A DNA stretch of 64,000 nucleotides. It comes from Hirsutella rhossiliensis. Its lineage: Eukaryota; Ascomycota; Sordariomycetes; Hypocreales; Ophiocordycipitaceae. Positions 44,501 to 56,733 of this stretch are shown piece by piece; within the stretch, counting starts at the first letter, position 1, and the number at the start of each line of letters is the position of its first letter. Under the pieces are notes generated by a model. It was not told the DNA's origin. It saw only the letters and a program-made list of their open reading frames with translations, and made no database searches. The stretch spans positions 3,782,001 to 3,846,000 of the forward strand of contig NW_025408669.1 of NCBI RefSeq assembly GCF_020360975.1. The letters are read 5' to 3'. Made by a program: the position numbers and the translations under genes.

Positions 44501-47455
44501 CTGCTACCACTACAAGGCGACCCCCAAGGGCAACGCCAACATTCTCGCAGCGGATTTCATGCCTGTCAGCAAATCGGGGTCCAGCGACCTACTGTCCGTC
44601 TTCTGGGGCCCGCCCCCCAAGACCGGCGCTGGCGACTATGACTGGATCCCGTCGGACAAGGTCTACCGCATCGTCAGGGTCATCAACGGTAAGAGATTCG
44701 TCACCGAGTTCGAGTATCGCCACCGCCGCGACCCCGTCAGCACGACGATTCTGGAAGGAGACAATAATCACAGGACCGCCGTCGCCGAGGAGCCCAGACT
44801 AGCCTTTGAGCAAGATTTTCTGCTCCAGAAGCCCAAGAACCTGTCATTTGACTGGGACGACGTGCTCATTCACCACAGGCCACTCCAGGTGAAGCGCATG
44901 AGGCAGTACGCAGGCAATGGGCTATCCATGGCGTCGCGTTGGAGTCCCTTGCACCTGTGGAAGAGAAAGGTCCATCTCTCCGTCCCCACCTGGCGCATCC
45001 GAACCGAGCTGTGGAATGGCTGGCTAAACGGCGGTCTCGACGCCGCTACCGTTTGTTGGATGGACGAGCTCATCATCCGCGGGGAGCCGCTGCTTCGCAA
45101 GTACTGGCGTGCCCGCGAGCGCGGGAGGTTCCAAGACGCCAAACAGGCGCTGGACGACGACATTAACCAGATCGTGTCGGCCATTGACATCGAGACGGAC
45201 ATCTCGGAGCTCTGCCTACTCCCCATCAGGACCGCGGACCTGTACGCGATGGGATTGGGAAGGGACGCCACCGAGGTCACGAACCGGCCGCAAGACGCCT
45301 ACAAGGACACGCAGGACCGGCTGTCCGTCATCGTCAACGACATTGGGTGCTGGCCCGAGGCGCCGGGCGGCGTGTCAAACTGCAGGCGAGATCTGGTCAA
45401 CGGCCACAGCACGATCCGCAACCACGTGCTGGCCGAGTGTGCCAACGACTTTGGTATCCCGCGCTTCCAGGTGGAGAAGAACGTGCAGTCCCTCAAGCTG
45501 CTGCCGCTGTGGGGTCTTGACGGCAAGACTGCCTACCACGGGCTCATGGAAAACATGACGCAGTCGCAAGTCGACGACAAGATTCGCGACACGGACATGC
45601 AGAGAGACGTGGTGGGCGTCTTCATTCCCCTACTCAAGGATTTTGTTAAGGGGGCGCGCACCAAGAGCTACTCGCGCGCTGACCTCGTCAAGTACACCAA
45701 CGTCTTCCTCTCCATGTCCAAGTACTACGAGCACAAGGACTACAACCAGACGTGGAGCTCCAAGGTGGTCGAGGATGCATGGGCCGAGGCGTGGCTCATC
45801 CCCTACCATGACGAGAACATCACGGACCCTTCGCAGCACTTTGACATGCAACGGCCCAGCATGGCCGACTTCAAGGACGCGCTGGGCATCTACCTGGCCT
45901 ACTTCTTCATCTTCTCCGTCAACATCCCCGAAGAGTGCCCCCGCGTCTTCCAGAGCACGCACCACGGCATCAGCAGCCTCTTTGGCATGCTGCTCAAGTA
46001 CCGCCGCGGCGTGACGTTTGGCATCTGGGACCACGCCATCCTGTGGCGGGAGAGCTGCCTCAACATCAGCCCGGCGCAGTGCGAGCTGTCCGTGCCGGTA
46101 CAGTCGATGCTTCTGGCGGGAATCCGGCTGGCGAGTCGCCTGGCCTATTTTCACGCCGACATTGTCGTGCCGTGCACGTCGCTCTTTAATCCGTACGTTT
46201 TTTCCTTGCTCTCGTGCTGGCCCCACGCTGGCTTGTTGCTCTGCTTGAATGTTGAATGTGTGCTGACCGAATCGTTAGGATGTGGGAAACTGAAATCGGC
46301 ACCGACAGCGGCAAGCTCTGCAGCAGCAATGAGTTTGCGCGCAAGATTGATCCCATTGTCAACGGCATCAGCAACATGGACTCGTTTATGCCTGTCGACA
46401 AGGTGCGCACCGACACGCCGACGGCGGTGATGCTGTCCAATGTGCAGTTCATCAAGGGCATCAAGACGGCTATCCTGGCGGCCGATATTATCGTCAACCG
46501 CTACGGGTTCCACGACTACAAGCTGCTCGTGTACGGCGCCAAGGACCGTCAGCCATCGTACGCGCTCGAAATGGCCAAGCTCATCGTCAAGTGCAACCTG
46601 TCGGAGAATGTGATCCTGGCAGGCTTCGGCAAGCCCAAGGAGGTGCTCAAAGACGCCTGGCTCTTTGTCAACTCGTCCATCTCGGAAGGGCTGCCGCTGG
46701 CCATTGGCGAGGCGGCGCTGGCAGGCGTGCCCATTGTCGCGACCGAGGTGGGCGCCACGGCGCTGGTGGTGACGGACCCGGACGACCCGGCGCAGCGATA
46801 CGGAGAGGTGGTGGCCCCCAACGACCCCGTGGCCCTCGCACGCGCGCAGTTGAGCCTACTCAGCATGGTCGGACCGTGGGCACGGTTCACGGAGGACGGC
46901 GAGACGAGCGGGGTCGGAGGGTTGCCGGAGGACATCTCGGCCGAGGACGTCGAGTGGCTGTCGCAGCGCATGTACGACAGGAGCGACGACCGGCGCCGGC
47001 TTGGGCTCCTGTCGCGAGAAGTGGTGCTGCACAGCTTCCACGGACGGCGTTACCTGCGTGAACACGAGCAGATGTACTGGATTCAGTGGCACATGGCCAA
47101 GATGCGCGCGGAGCAGGCTCTCAGCGCCGGGACCAAGAACGCGTACAAGTTCGGCTCCTTGCCCCCGCTGCGGTACAAGGAGGCGGAGCTGGATGAGGAG
47201 GAGGAGGTGTGGGAAGAGGCAGAGGACAAGGCGGCGGTGGAAGCCGACAGGGAGACGCTGGTGGCGTCGCCAAGGGCCAGCGTCGACTCGGAGTCGCAGA
47301 GCGTGCGGAGTGTGGATCTCAGGACGAGGCTCTCGAGGCTGGTACGACCAAGCTTCATGAACATCAACAGCATGGACCGCAGTTCGGGCCATGTGCCCTA
47401 CAGCCTGGGAGGGTCAACGGCGGCGAGCAGTTTCAGCAACTGGGCGCCGGGCTGA
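38569..47455 (+). CDS. gt4c: Gt4c-type galactosaminogalactan synthase (giant membrane GT4 glycosyltransferase)
   Basis: Four exons: 38569-38798, 38866-39694, 39756-46192, 46279-47455. All introns are GT-AG (67, 61 and 86 nt) with branch-like CTCAC or CTGAC, and all phases agree; 2890 residues. Exon 1 encodes an extracytosolic-looking start and one hydrophobic helix (about 45-67). Two hydrophobic clusters follow, about 871-1065 and 1195-1410, giving many membrane passes. The C-terminal part is a GT4 (GT-B) transferase resembling bacterial PelF: NDIGCWPEAPGGVSNC near 2211, THHGISSLFG, and LVYGAKDR followed by the EX7E motif SEGLPLAIGEA (Glu2635, Glu2643). The tail is acidic and Ser-rich. In Aspergillus Gt4c is the presumed polymerase and exporter of GAG. 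The middle third has no domain I can name. Confidence 0.9.
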
Positions 47456-48826
47456 GAGGGCGTTTGTTTGGATAAGGGAAAAGGAGTTGGCTTGATGCCG
47501 CACATGATTTGCATTTGCATATATTGCATATACTGTATATACTTGTAATCGTCCATATTACATAGCTGGCTTAGACGCCGGTCAGCGGGGTCTTGAGCGT
47601 GGTGAGCACACCGTGCTGTACGGAGGCGACCCGTGGCCAGGTTGGCTCGGGCGACCTGTGGTCCACTGTTTCCAGCGAGATGCCCCGATAGGACGAAGAT
47701 GGGTAATCGAGATGGCTCTACGGAGCACAGGCATGACGCCTTCTGCATGTAAATCAAGATGATCCGGATACCTGTGATGTGTGACGTCACTGACGCGGGT
47801 GACGGTGTTGACTGCATGGCTTCGAGGACGAAGTATGTATAGGGTACCAGGGTATCTAGGTAGGCTGTTTACGCCTGCATTTGTGTCCAAAGGCCTGCTC
47901 CTCGCCCTCTCTACAGAGTTCCAGAGGGGGAGCGGGGGGGGGGGGTTAGAACGTCCATTGACGAGAAGGTGCGCCGACGATTATAGCCGCGGCTGTTTCA
48001 AAAGGGGGGACGAGTCAAGAGTCGGGTCTCTGGTCGCTGAAGAAGTTTGTTGCAGCAACCTCGCCTTTTTAGGTAGTTGGCTTGCTCCCGCCCCGCTCTA
48101 AATGCCCTGGCCGAGGCCTCGCTACAGGTGGCACTGTGGGCTTTCTCAGTCACCCGGCTCTGACCGAAGACTGACTAATATTACGGCTTCGCCGCCGTGC
48201 CCGGAACCCGCTGACGGGGGAAGGGACCTGAGAATCCGAGCGGCCACAGAGTCCAAGAATTGCTAGATAGGGGAGTAGAAGTAAGGAACGCGCGACGGGT
48301 CTCCGACGAGCATCCCCATCTTGTACTATACCTAGCCTAGCACGTCTTTTGCCCTTATAGGGATGTCCCAGACGGTAATCAATACTACTACTACTACTAC
48401 TACTGCTACAGGTGGCACTACAGTACAGGAACGCATGCCTCACCGGGGTGCGAGTGGCTGCTGAGTGGGTACAGGGGGACATGAACGGCAAGTATTGGCA
48501 TGCGCGGCTCAAGCGGGTCAGAGTACCGGCATCGCCATGTCACCATCTCGCAGGTGCCTGTACAGGCTGTCAAAGTCACGTCACGCATCTCTCTTTCTGC
48601 CTGCACATCATCAAGCAACCTCCCGGGGGCGCCCTTTGTGTCACCCTCACCGTGCCCATTTCTCTCTCGCTGCCTCTTGCGCAGGACGACGTCGACGACT
48701 GCATCGACAACAACCCAACTGCTGCCGCGGCGCGGCCCCCGTCCCCCTTGCATTCGGTCGCCCTCCTTGCTCCTCCAGGCGAGAAGCAAAGTGACCATTA
48801 CGAGAATACACACATAGACGATAGCC
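47456..48826. other. Intergenic region, gt4c 3' side to LAM gene promoter
   Basis: 1371 bp with no convincing gene. Contains a G run (about 47930-47946), a TAC microsatellite (48383-48404) and C/T-rich DNA before the next ATG. Overlapping ORFs here look like chance. Confidence 0.55.
48383..48404 (+). repeat. (TAC)n microsatellite
   Basis: Seven uninterrupted TAC units in intergenic DNA. Confidence 0.9.
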
Positions 48827-51800
48827 ATGGACAGCAACGGCCTGGGCAAGCTTCTGCCAAAGGCCATCAATGCCAAGCGGAAGAGCAGGAAGCAGAAGCT
48901 TGCGCGCGGGGCCGACGCCGACGCCGACGACGCGGCCAGTCGCCGGCCCTCGTCTGCCTCGACCGACTTGAGGGTCCGCGACGAGGCCGACGAGGCTGGC
49001 GACGACGGCGGCAGCTTTGCCTCGCACGAATCCAGCGCTGCTGCCGTCGACTCTGCAGACCCGTAAGTGTCTCTCTTTTGTCGGTGCACATGGCGCATGC
49101 TGGATGCTCGACCTCAGCCCAGCCCGTCTGACGTCTCCCTGCCCCCTCCTTTTGCTCGCTCGTCAACCTCTTCTTGTCTGCAATTCCTCTCCCCTCTTTC
49201 ACTTTGGCTGGCCCGTCCACCATGCCATCTCCACAATTCGTCGACAAGGTCATTTTGACGAGTCCCTAACCCCGGTCTGGACAGGCGACGACCCGCATCT
49301 GCCGCTCCACCAACAGCTCCCGCCATCTCCGCCCATCCGTCTCAAATTGGCTACCTGACAACCTCGTCCCCCGTCATCCAAGCCAACCACCTCGACTCCC
49401 ATCGACCGCTCTATCAGCCGCCCTCGCGCTCGCAGAGCGATCTCAGCAGCATTGACGACAGACATAACTCGTCGCCCGCCTCCGCAAGGAGCCAAAACGC
49501 CCTTGCCCGTTCCTCGACCCTCGACCCTCCGCCTCCCGCCAGGGTAGCTCCTCCGGAAGGACGGTCCAGGCCGCAGCCACGCATCGATACGCGACCGCCC
49601 CGAACTCCGCCCGCGTCCGAAAATCCCGCCCCCGTCATCGTAAGCACGCCCCCGACCCCCGTCGACCGAGTCGACACCGCTGGAAGCCCTCCGTCCGACA
49701 ATCTCAAGACGTCGCCGTTGAACGGCGGGAGTCCCCGATCCAGCCCCGATGGCAGTGGCCCCTCCCAGAGCATGAGCACACACTGGAGGTCCAAGTCCGG
49801 ATCGTCCGCCACCATACCCAGCAAGCTGTCCAACACCACCCTCGCCCCGCTCACACCCACCGCCGAGAGCGGCGAGGAGACGCCAAGCGCCCCTAGCTTC
49901 TTTTCCTCCGTCCTCTCCGCCGCCCAAAACGCCGCCAGCACACTGAGCAATAACATCCCCGGCACCACAATCGGAGTTGCCGGCAACAAGAGCCGTTCCA
50001 GTCTGAATAGGTCGCAGGGCTCGTCGGCTCCCAGCCAGGCCGGACCCGAGCTCGACCCGCCGGCCTCGGAGCCCCGACCTGACCAAGGCATGGACCCGAA
50101 AAAGGACTTGGCGGTCCGCACTCTCGGAAGGGGCGACTTGAGCCTTAGCCAGCTCGGAATCGCCGAGCCTGCTGGCTCCATGGCCTCTCCGGCCAGCACC
50201 AAGATCTCCGAGGCCGCCGATGCGAGAACCAGGTCCGACTCGGCACCCGTCGAGTCCCAGGCACGGGCAATAGACACCCTGCAGGAGGAACCGTCGAGCA
50301 GGCCGCGATCCCTGGTGGAGGCGACGCTCGGCGATCAGACGCCCCCCCCGGCCGAGCTGGACTCCAAATCCCCCGTCCAGCGCGCCTCAAGCATCCGGAG
50401 TGCCATGCGGCCGCACAGGAAGAGAGGAAGCTCCGCCACGACGGGAAGCACGAGGACGGCGGTCGGGGCCGCCATTGCAGCCGCCAACAGCTCGGTAATG
50501 AATCCGAGCGCCGGCTTCGGCGCCCCGAAGCTCACGGGCTTCGCCATTGCTAGCAAGAGGCGGAACCGCGACTTTCACAATCTCTTCAAGAGCGTGCCTG
50601 ACGATGACTATCTCATCGAGGACTACAGCTGCGCTCTGCAGCGCGAGATTCTCGCGCACGGCCGGCTCTACGTCTCCGAAGGCCATCTCTGCTTCAGCAG
50701 CAACATTCTGGGCTGGACGACGACCTTGGTCATGGGCTTTGACGAAATCGTGTCCGTTGAAAAGAGAAGCACCGCGCTAGTCTTCAAGAACGGGCTCATG
50801 ATTTCGACCCTGCACGCCAAGCACACGTTTGCCAGCTTTACCAGCCGAGACGCCACCTACGACCTCATTGTCAATATCTGGAAGCTCGGGCACCCGACAC
50901 TCAAGAGCACCCTCAACGGGGTCCGGCTCGAGGGCACGGGCGGTGACAAGACGGAAAAGGTGGACGCGGAGCCGTCGGCCCCAGACAACGACGTGCCGGC
51001 TGGCTCCGAGTCGGATGATGACAGCGGCGACGATGACGAAGACGACTTCTACGACGAGGAAGAAAACGAACACGTCCCAGACACGCAGGCCACCGAACTG
51101 TCGGGCGCTGACGCCGAGTCGGAGAAGCCGCTGCTTAGGAAGGCGTCGGGCATGACGGCCCCGAACGGCGCCCCGGCCGACGCGCCCAAGGAAGCCCCGT
51201 CGCCGCCCAGCACCGCCGCCGACTTTCCGGGGCCGGCGACTCATGCGCCGACGGACTGCGGCGACTCGGCATCTCACTACGAGAAAATCGTCGGTGACGA
51301 CGTCATACCCGCGCCCCTCGGCAAAGTGTACAACCTTGTTTTCGGCCCCGGCTCGGTCGACTGGATGACAAAGTGGTTGACGGGAGACCAGAAGTGCAGC
51401 GACTTGCAGATGGAAGATAAGAAGGGCCTGAGTCTAGACAACCGAACGCGAAACTACACGTACATCAAGCCCCTCAACGCCTCAATTGGCCCGAGACAGA
51501 CCAAGTGCATCGTGGCGGAGACGCTGGAGAATCTCGACCTGGAAAAGGCGGTCAACCTGAGCATCTCGACGCAGAACCCAGACGTTCCTAGCGGCAACGT
51601 GTTTTCCGTCAAGACCAAGTACTGCCTCTCGTGGGCCGAGAACAATGCCACGCGTCTGCAGGTCAACTGTACCGTCGAATGGACGGGCAAGAGCTGGCTC
51701 AAAGGTTGGGGATTGTCCTCGTGTCAACGATAAGCGCTAACCTTTTTGCTTATTCAGGACCGATCGAAAAGGGCGTCAGTGACGGCCAAACGCAGCACTG

Positions 51801-52452
51801 CAAGGACCTGTTTGCGGCACTCAAGGCTTCGGTCTCGTCGCGGTCTCGGCTGAACACCACGCCGAACGGGCCCCCGAGAATCAAGAAGAAGCTCAAGAGG
51901 AGCAAGGCGCTCCAGTCGGCCGATGGCGGCTCCGAGAGCAGCGGCGGCCCAAGCCACACGGCCATGAAGAACTGGGGGCTCCTGGAGCCGGTGCGGGGGC
52001 TGGTGGAGCCATGCGTCGATGTGGTGCGCCCGCTGCTGACAGGCAACGTCATGTACGGGCTTTTGGTGGGCTTGCTGGTTGCCATGTGGTTCGGATTCGG
52101 GTCGGCGCCCAGCAAGAGCTCGGCGACATATGGCCCAGGCGTTGGCTTTTACAGCCCGTACCGGGTCGCGGCGTACGAGGAGATGTGGCGACGAGAGGAG
52201 AGCGAGCTGTGGGAGTGGCTCGAGGAACGCGTCGGGCTGGATCGACTCGGGTCGGAGGGCTCGCACGCGCGAAAGAAGACGCCGGAGCCGCGGATCATCG
52301 AGGAGAAGCTCAGAGAAGGGCGGATGGACGAGAAGGAGGTGGAGGAGGCGATTCGGGTGACGGAGGAGAAGCTCAAGGTGCTCCGGGGCGTGGTGGCCAA
52401 AACGAGCCGGAGCCAGCAGCGGGCCGGAGGTGGACGGAGAGAGGGCCGATGA
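48827..52452 (+). CDS. GRAM-VASt domain sterol-transfer protein (LAM/Ysp2 family)
   Basis: Three exons: 48827-49062, 49285-51704, 51758-52452. Introns are 222 nt (GTAAGT...CTAAC...GACAG) and 53 nt (GTTGGG...GCTAAC...TTCAG); phases agree; 1116 residues. The start has a good context (agccATGGac). A long low-complexity, Ser/Pro-rich N-terminal half precedes a GRAM domain (FHNLFKSVPDDDYLIEDYSC onward, with GRLYVSEGHLCFSSNILGW). Then comes an acidic stretch, a VASt domain (KIVGDDVIPAPLGKVYNLVF, ending near WTGKSWLKG across the second intron) and one membrane helix (NVMYGLLVGLLVAMWFGFG). The C terminus is helical and charged. Yeast Ysp2/Lam2 and Lam4 with this layout sit at ER-plasma membrane contact sites and move sterol retrogradely. 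Nothing ties it to the GAG cluster beyond adjacency. Confidence 0.9.
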
Positions 52453-53477
52453 CGGGAAGGGCAGAGCATGTTTCTCTTGTACATCATCTACTCTTAGTAC
52501 TAGGTGAGGAGCACGGTTTGTGCGAGGTTCGGCAGAGCTCGTCGGGTCCATTGGTTGGTGGGCGGGCGTAGACGGTAGAAAGCATGGGTAGGCGGTAGCC
52601 CGTACAAGGCAAAGAGGCGTCTGCCGCGATGTTCGAGACTGGGGTGGCTTGCGTTGGTCTCGGATGGTAGGACTTGGCGGATAAGCAAGGCATTGTCGGC
52701 AGATGTCAGCAGACTGCTGTGTGTCTTGTGCCGGTTTCTACCAAGTTCTATTACCCAGTACTGGCATGAGCTGAGAGCTGTTGCCGCTGCAGCGCAGAGG
52801 CTCGGATCGAATGACCTGCAGCGCAGAGGCCCGGGTCGAAGGAACCAGCAGCGCCGCAGGGTTGAGTGGCTGGCTGACGACGGGCTTGTTCATGCCGCAC
52901 ATCACGCCATGCCGGGAGAAGGGGGCCGGGTATTATTTACTGGTACCAAAAGTTGACTGATTGATGATGATGACCATGGGCTGCCTCCCGTCGAGGCCGT
53001 GACACTACGGCGAGGTACCACCCAGGCAGGGCACGACGAGGCGAGACGGCGAGGCGAGGCAAGGCCGGGCCCCCCCCCTCCATCTCCCGCCGTCAGCCAC
53101 GCCGAGCAAGATCAGACATCATCATGTGGTTGGCTGGCACGCCGAGTCCTAGAGGACAAGGCGTCCCGCAGTACCGGCAGCCAACACTCTCCTCACCCCG
53201 CACGCCGAGTCCTAGGCCAGTTGTCCTGCATAACTACCCAGGCATCTCCGAATGCCCTCCAGGGCGCGCAGGACCTCGTTCTCGGTGCTTTGCGCTGCCT
53301 CCGGCTGGCTTGCGGCTCTAGAGAGAGGGGTCCACCGGCCTACATCTACCCATGAGCCGGCTGTGTCCTGTCCTTGATTTCCTGCCGCCATGGTTGCACC
53401 TGTTCGCGCTCTCTCACTCTTGCTGGCCTTGCTCGCTCGTTCCCATTGACTGAGAGGGGAAACTCGGATTCATCACC
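52453..53477. other. Intergenic region with short direct repeats
   Basis: 1025 bp between two genes on the same strand. Holds two short direct-repeat pairs: 25 bp at 52787 and 52816, and 16 bp (gcacgccgagtcctag) at 53137 and 53200. No gene recognised. Confidence 0.55.
52787..52840 (+). repeat. Imperfect 25-bp direct repeat
   Basis: ctgcagcgcagaggctcgg plus tail at 52787-52811 and again at 52816-52840 with two differences, separated by 4 bp. Confidence 0.85.
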
Positions 53478-56400
53478 ATGGACAGCCCCCGGCGTACCTC
53501 GTTTGAGGAAGCCAGCATCACCTCGTCCAGCCTGCGACGGTGGTGCCTCACCTCGGCCGCCAATCGATCGTGGGCCAGGCGCTCGACAGCCAGCTCGTCA
53601 GACTCGGCGTCGGCCAGCTTCGTCGAGGGCAGCGAGCGGCAGGCGGCCACTTGCGTGTAAGAAACACACACATACACACCCCTGCCAGGAGACGACGAGC
53701 TGAGGACAGAGGGAGAAGAGAAAGCGCTGACCCTACAGATCCGTGGCAGGGCCCGCGAAACGTCCGGCAACGACTGCGTCCTCCACAGCTTCGTCGTCTG
53801 GGCCGCCGTCAAGCGCAATGCCAGCGTCCACATGTCGCTCGCCGACAAGCGCCGTTGTCCGCTGCTGCAGTGCCGCGAGCAGTTCGTTGACCACGAGCTC
53901 ATGCTCCAGCACCTCTACTCGTGCCCCCATATGGCCTCGGGCGAGTACTGGTGCTACGACTGCGATCGGGTTGAGCAACTCGGCGACGCCAAGTGCAGGC
54001 GCTGCTGCCTGGGCCATGCGTCAAAGAGGAAAAAAGTCATGTCAATGGCCAAGAGCTTCTTTGGCTCCCTTGGCCATCACAAGTCGAGAAATCGCGGCCT
54101 CGCCGACGTGGACACGGACGTCGATGGCCAGATGCCCCCCAGCTATGAGTCCGTGATGGCTGCGGTGCCTGAGGGAGCCGAGCTTCAGGCCAACGAGATT
54201 TTCGAGGCCGACTCGTTGGAGCTCGCTGTTCCCGAGCCGGAGCTCGCTGCCTCCCCGGCCGCCGAGGCTCAAGGGCTGTGCCAATCAGACCCCATTGCCG
54301 CCTTTCTTCCGCGACTTATCCAGCAGCCCGTCATGCCTCCTCCGCTGTCTCCTCCACCCCCTCCTCAACCGTCGGTGCCCTTCGAACCAAGTAGGTCTGG
54401 CTTTGACGAATCTCTCATCAATTGGGAGCCATCTCCGACCCCCCCGCCAATCGTATCCAGGGGCCCGTCGAACCCTCCTCCGGTCAGGGCGCCCGAGAGA
54501 CCCGTGCTCCAGGTCAACACTCACGGCCTGGATCATCGCCAGGTCCGCCGGCCGCGCCGAAGCAAGGACCTGACGCCGAGCTCGTCCGTCCGATCGACCT
54601 CGAGCGCCACCAGCACGGCCAGCCACGAAATCTCGCCATTGTCGATTTGGTCCGGGGCCTGGAGCAGGGGCCATGGCTTCGAGTCGACGCTGACGTCTCC
54701 CGCAGACGACCTGACCAACCTGGCGGATCTCTGGCCACAGCCCAAGCACGCGGGACACTGGTTGGCGAGCGAGGGCCAGGAAATGAACCTGGCCAGGCAT
54801 GCTCCCGACATCGTCATGGCGGAGCTCGCTGCCGACAACCCGTTCGCAGAGCCCACTGCCGACGTGCCCATGCTTGATTACCTGTCCGATGATCCGTTTT
54901 CTGGCGATTTGGACCTGGGACAGCCCGACTTTGCGTTTAATGACACAGCCACCTCGGTTGTGCGGTCTGCGGATGCGAGCATGACCTTACCGTCGACTGA
55001 CGTGACCAACTTCTCTCTGGAGACCACGCCGCTGGAAGCCGAGCCCCCGCGCCACGAGCATGTCAGCGCGAATTTACTGGCCCAGTCAGTGCGGAAAACA
55101 CTGCAAGTGCATGTCGAAAGTTCCGTAGACAGGCTCGGGAACGACGAGAACCCCTTGGCCCAGGAGTTTTGCCAAATGACGGCCTGCTCCGTTGCCGTTG
55201 CCGGTCTTGAGGCCATGGAAAACATCTTTGAAGGCCACCCGGAGACGTCACCCGTCAAGCTGCTCTGCTTTGTCCACGTAGTCTACTCGTTTTCTTTGAT
55301 GGTCCACGAACAAGACGCCTTTAATCGCAGCATGCAGTTCTTCGCCCAGGCCGTGGCGTATAGTTGCTGGTTGCCTCACCAAGACATGCAGTCCTATATC
55401 TTGGCCGTCGGCCTTCTCTGGAAGCCTGAGAGCATGGCCGATGATGCTTTCGCGGAGCTCCAGCGGGCGAGCTTGTCTCGGTCGGGATCCAAGTCGCTCA
55501 GCCCCAAGGGCAAGGAGCGCGCTGACGTCCCGGGCCGATTCCGGTGCGATCCCCTCTTGCTGGCTGCTCAGCACGTCCTGGACGGTAAGCGCAAGAACCC
55601 CGTGGACAGACACTCCGCCCTGTGGCTAAGGCGTCGCTTGGTTTAGAGTTAGAGATGACTGCGCTTTGCGAAACGCAGCGGCTAGAAGACCAAGCTTCTG
55701 AGCTGTGCATGGAGCACCTGCGAGAAGGCGGATTGCTAGCCGGCAATGGCTCTCCCTTCTCCATGACCGCAAACAACATCGCCGCGTCGCTCGCTCGACA
55801 ATACAACGCTGTCCCCGGCTTCGAGTCGGCCATGCAGCATGTCCTCGACGAGTTCGGGTCGGGCCCGGTAGCTACGCCTCGCCTCTTGGAACTGCACCTC
55901 GTGCAAGCGGGAAAGGTCGCTCCTCGGTCGCTCGACCCCTGAGCGCACTGATCAAGGCTGACAGGCAAAAGCAGATGCTTCTCCACCCGTCCATTGATAT
56001 AGACGAGTACGTCCTGTCGGTGCGAAAGCAGGTCGACACGCTCTATGAGGGACAAACGCCTCATACGGTCGAGGTGGACCCACGGCGGAGGTTTTACCGT
56101 CTCGACATCCGGCTGCTCATGCGGTTGATTGTCCAAGAGATTGAGCTGGGGGACGAAGCCCTCCAGGACACCTCGGGAGCCTCGAGAGCGGATGGGCTGT
56201 TGGAACCCCTCGCCAACGAGCAAACGAGGATGGATGTGGACAGTCACAGTTCTGCGTTTGATTCCATGCCTGGATCCGGTTTCGCCTTGCCCACGGACAT
56301 GGTCGACATTGCTGCTGGTATCTCGAGGCCTCCCGTTCCGGAGATTGCTATCCACCCGCCTCCCCCAGACGAGGGGGGGTCAACCGCTGGGCTCGAGCAG

Positions 56401-56733
56401 ACGACAGGGTCTTGGCCGAGCTGCACCACGACACCGGCATCTCCCGCAGCAGCAGCAGCATCGAGAAACGCTGCCGCCGTCAGCTGCTGTGAGATATGCG
56501 GCTACCGGCCGCGAGGCGACCCGCGGTGGTTCGGGGGCAGCATGGCGAAGCACAAGAAGCTGCAGCACGGGACTGGCCCGCCAACCATATACCGGTGCCC
56601 GTACCCCGGTTGTAACAGCCAGTACCGAAGCCGAAAGGACAATCTCAGGCAGCACCAGATTGACAAAAAACACTTTGTCAACTGGGAGGATGGTGGGAAT
56701 CAACGGGGCGGTAAACGGAAAAGGATGGAATGA
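53478..56733 (+). CDS. C2H2 zinc-finger protein, probable transcription factor
   Basis: Four exons: 53478-53656, 53750-55584, 55647-55915, 55975-56733; 1013 residues. The first intron is uncertain: donor GTAAGA with acceptor GGCAG (used here), or GTGTAA with CTACAG (53654/53739), which adds three residues; both keep frame. The third donor (AAG|GTCGCT) is weak but its acceptor and CTGAC branch are good. Near the start is a cysteine/histidine cluster (CPLLQCREQFVDHELMLQHL, then further Cys pairs), a probable zinc module. The middle is Pro/Ser-rich and disordered. The C terminus has C2H2 fingers: CCEICGYRPRGDPRWF followed by an HKKLQH pair, and CPYPGCNSQY followed by RQHQIDKKH, then a basic tail. 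This layout recurs in fungal C2H2 proteins of unknown target; I recognise no named orthologue. Confidence 0.78.
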
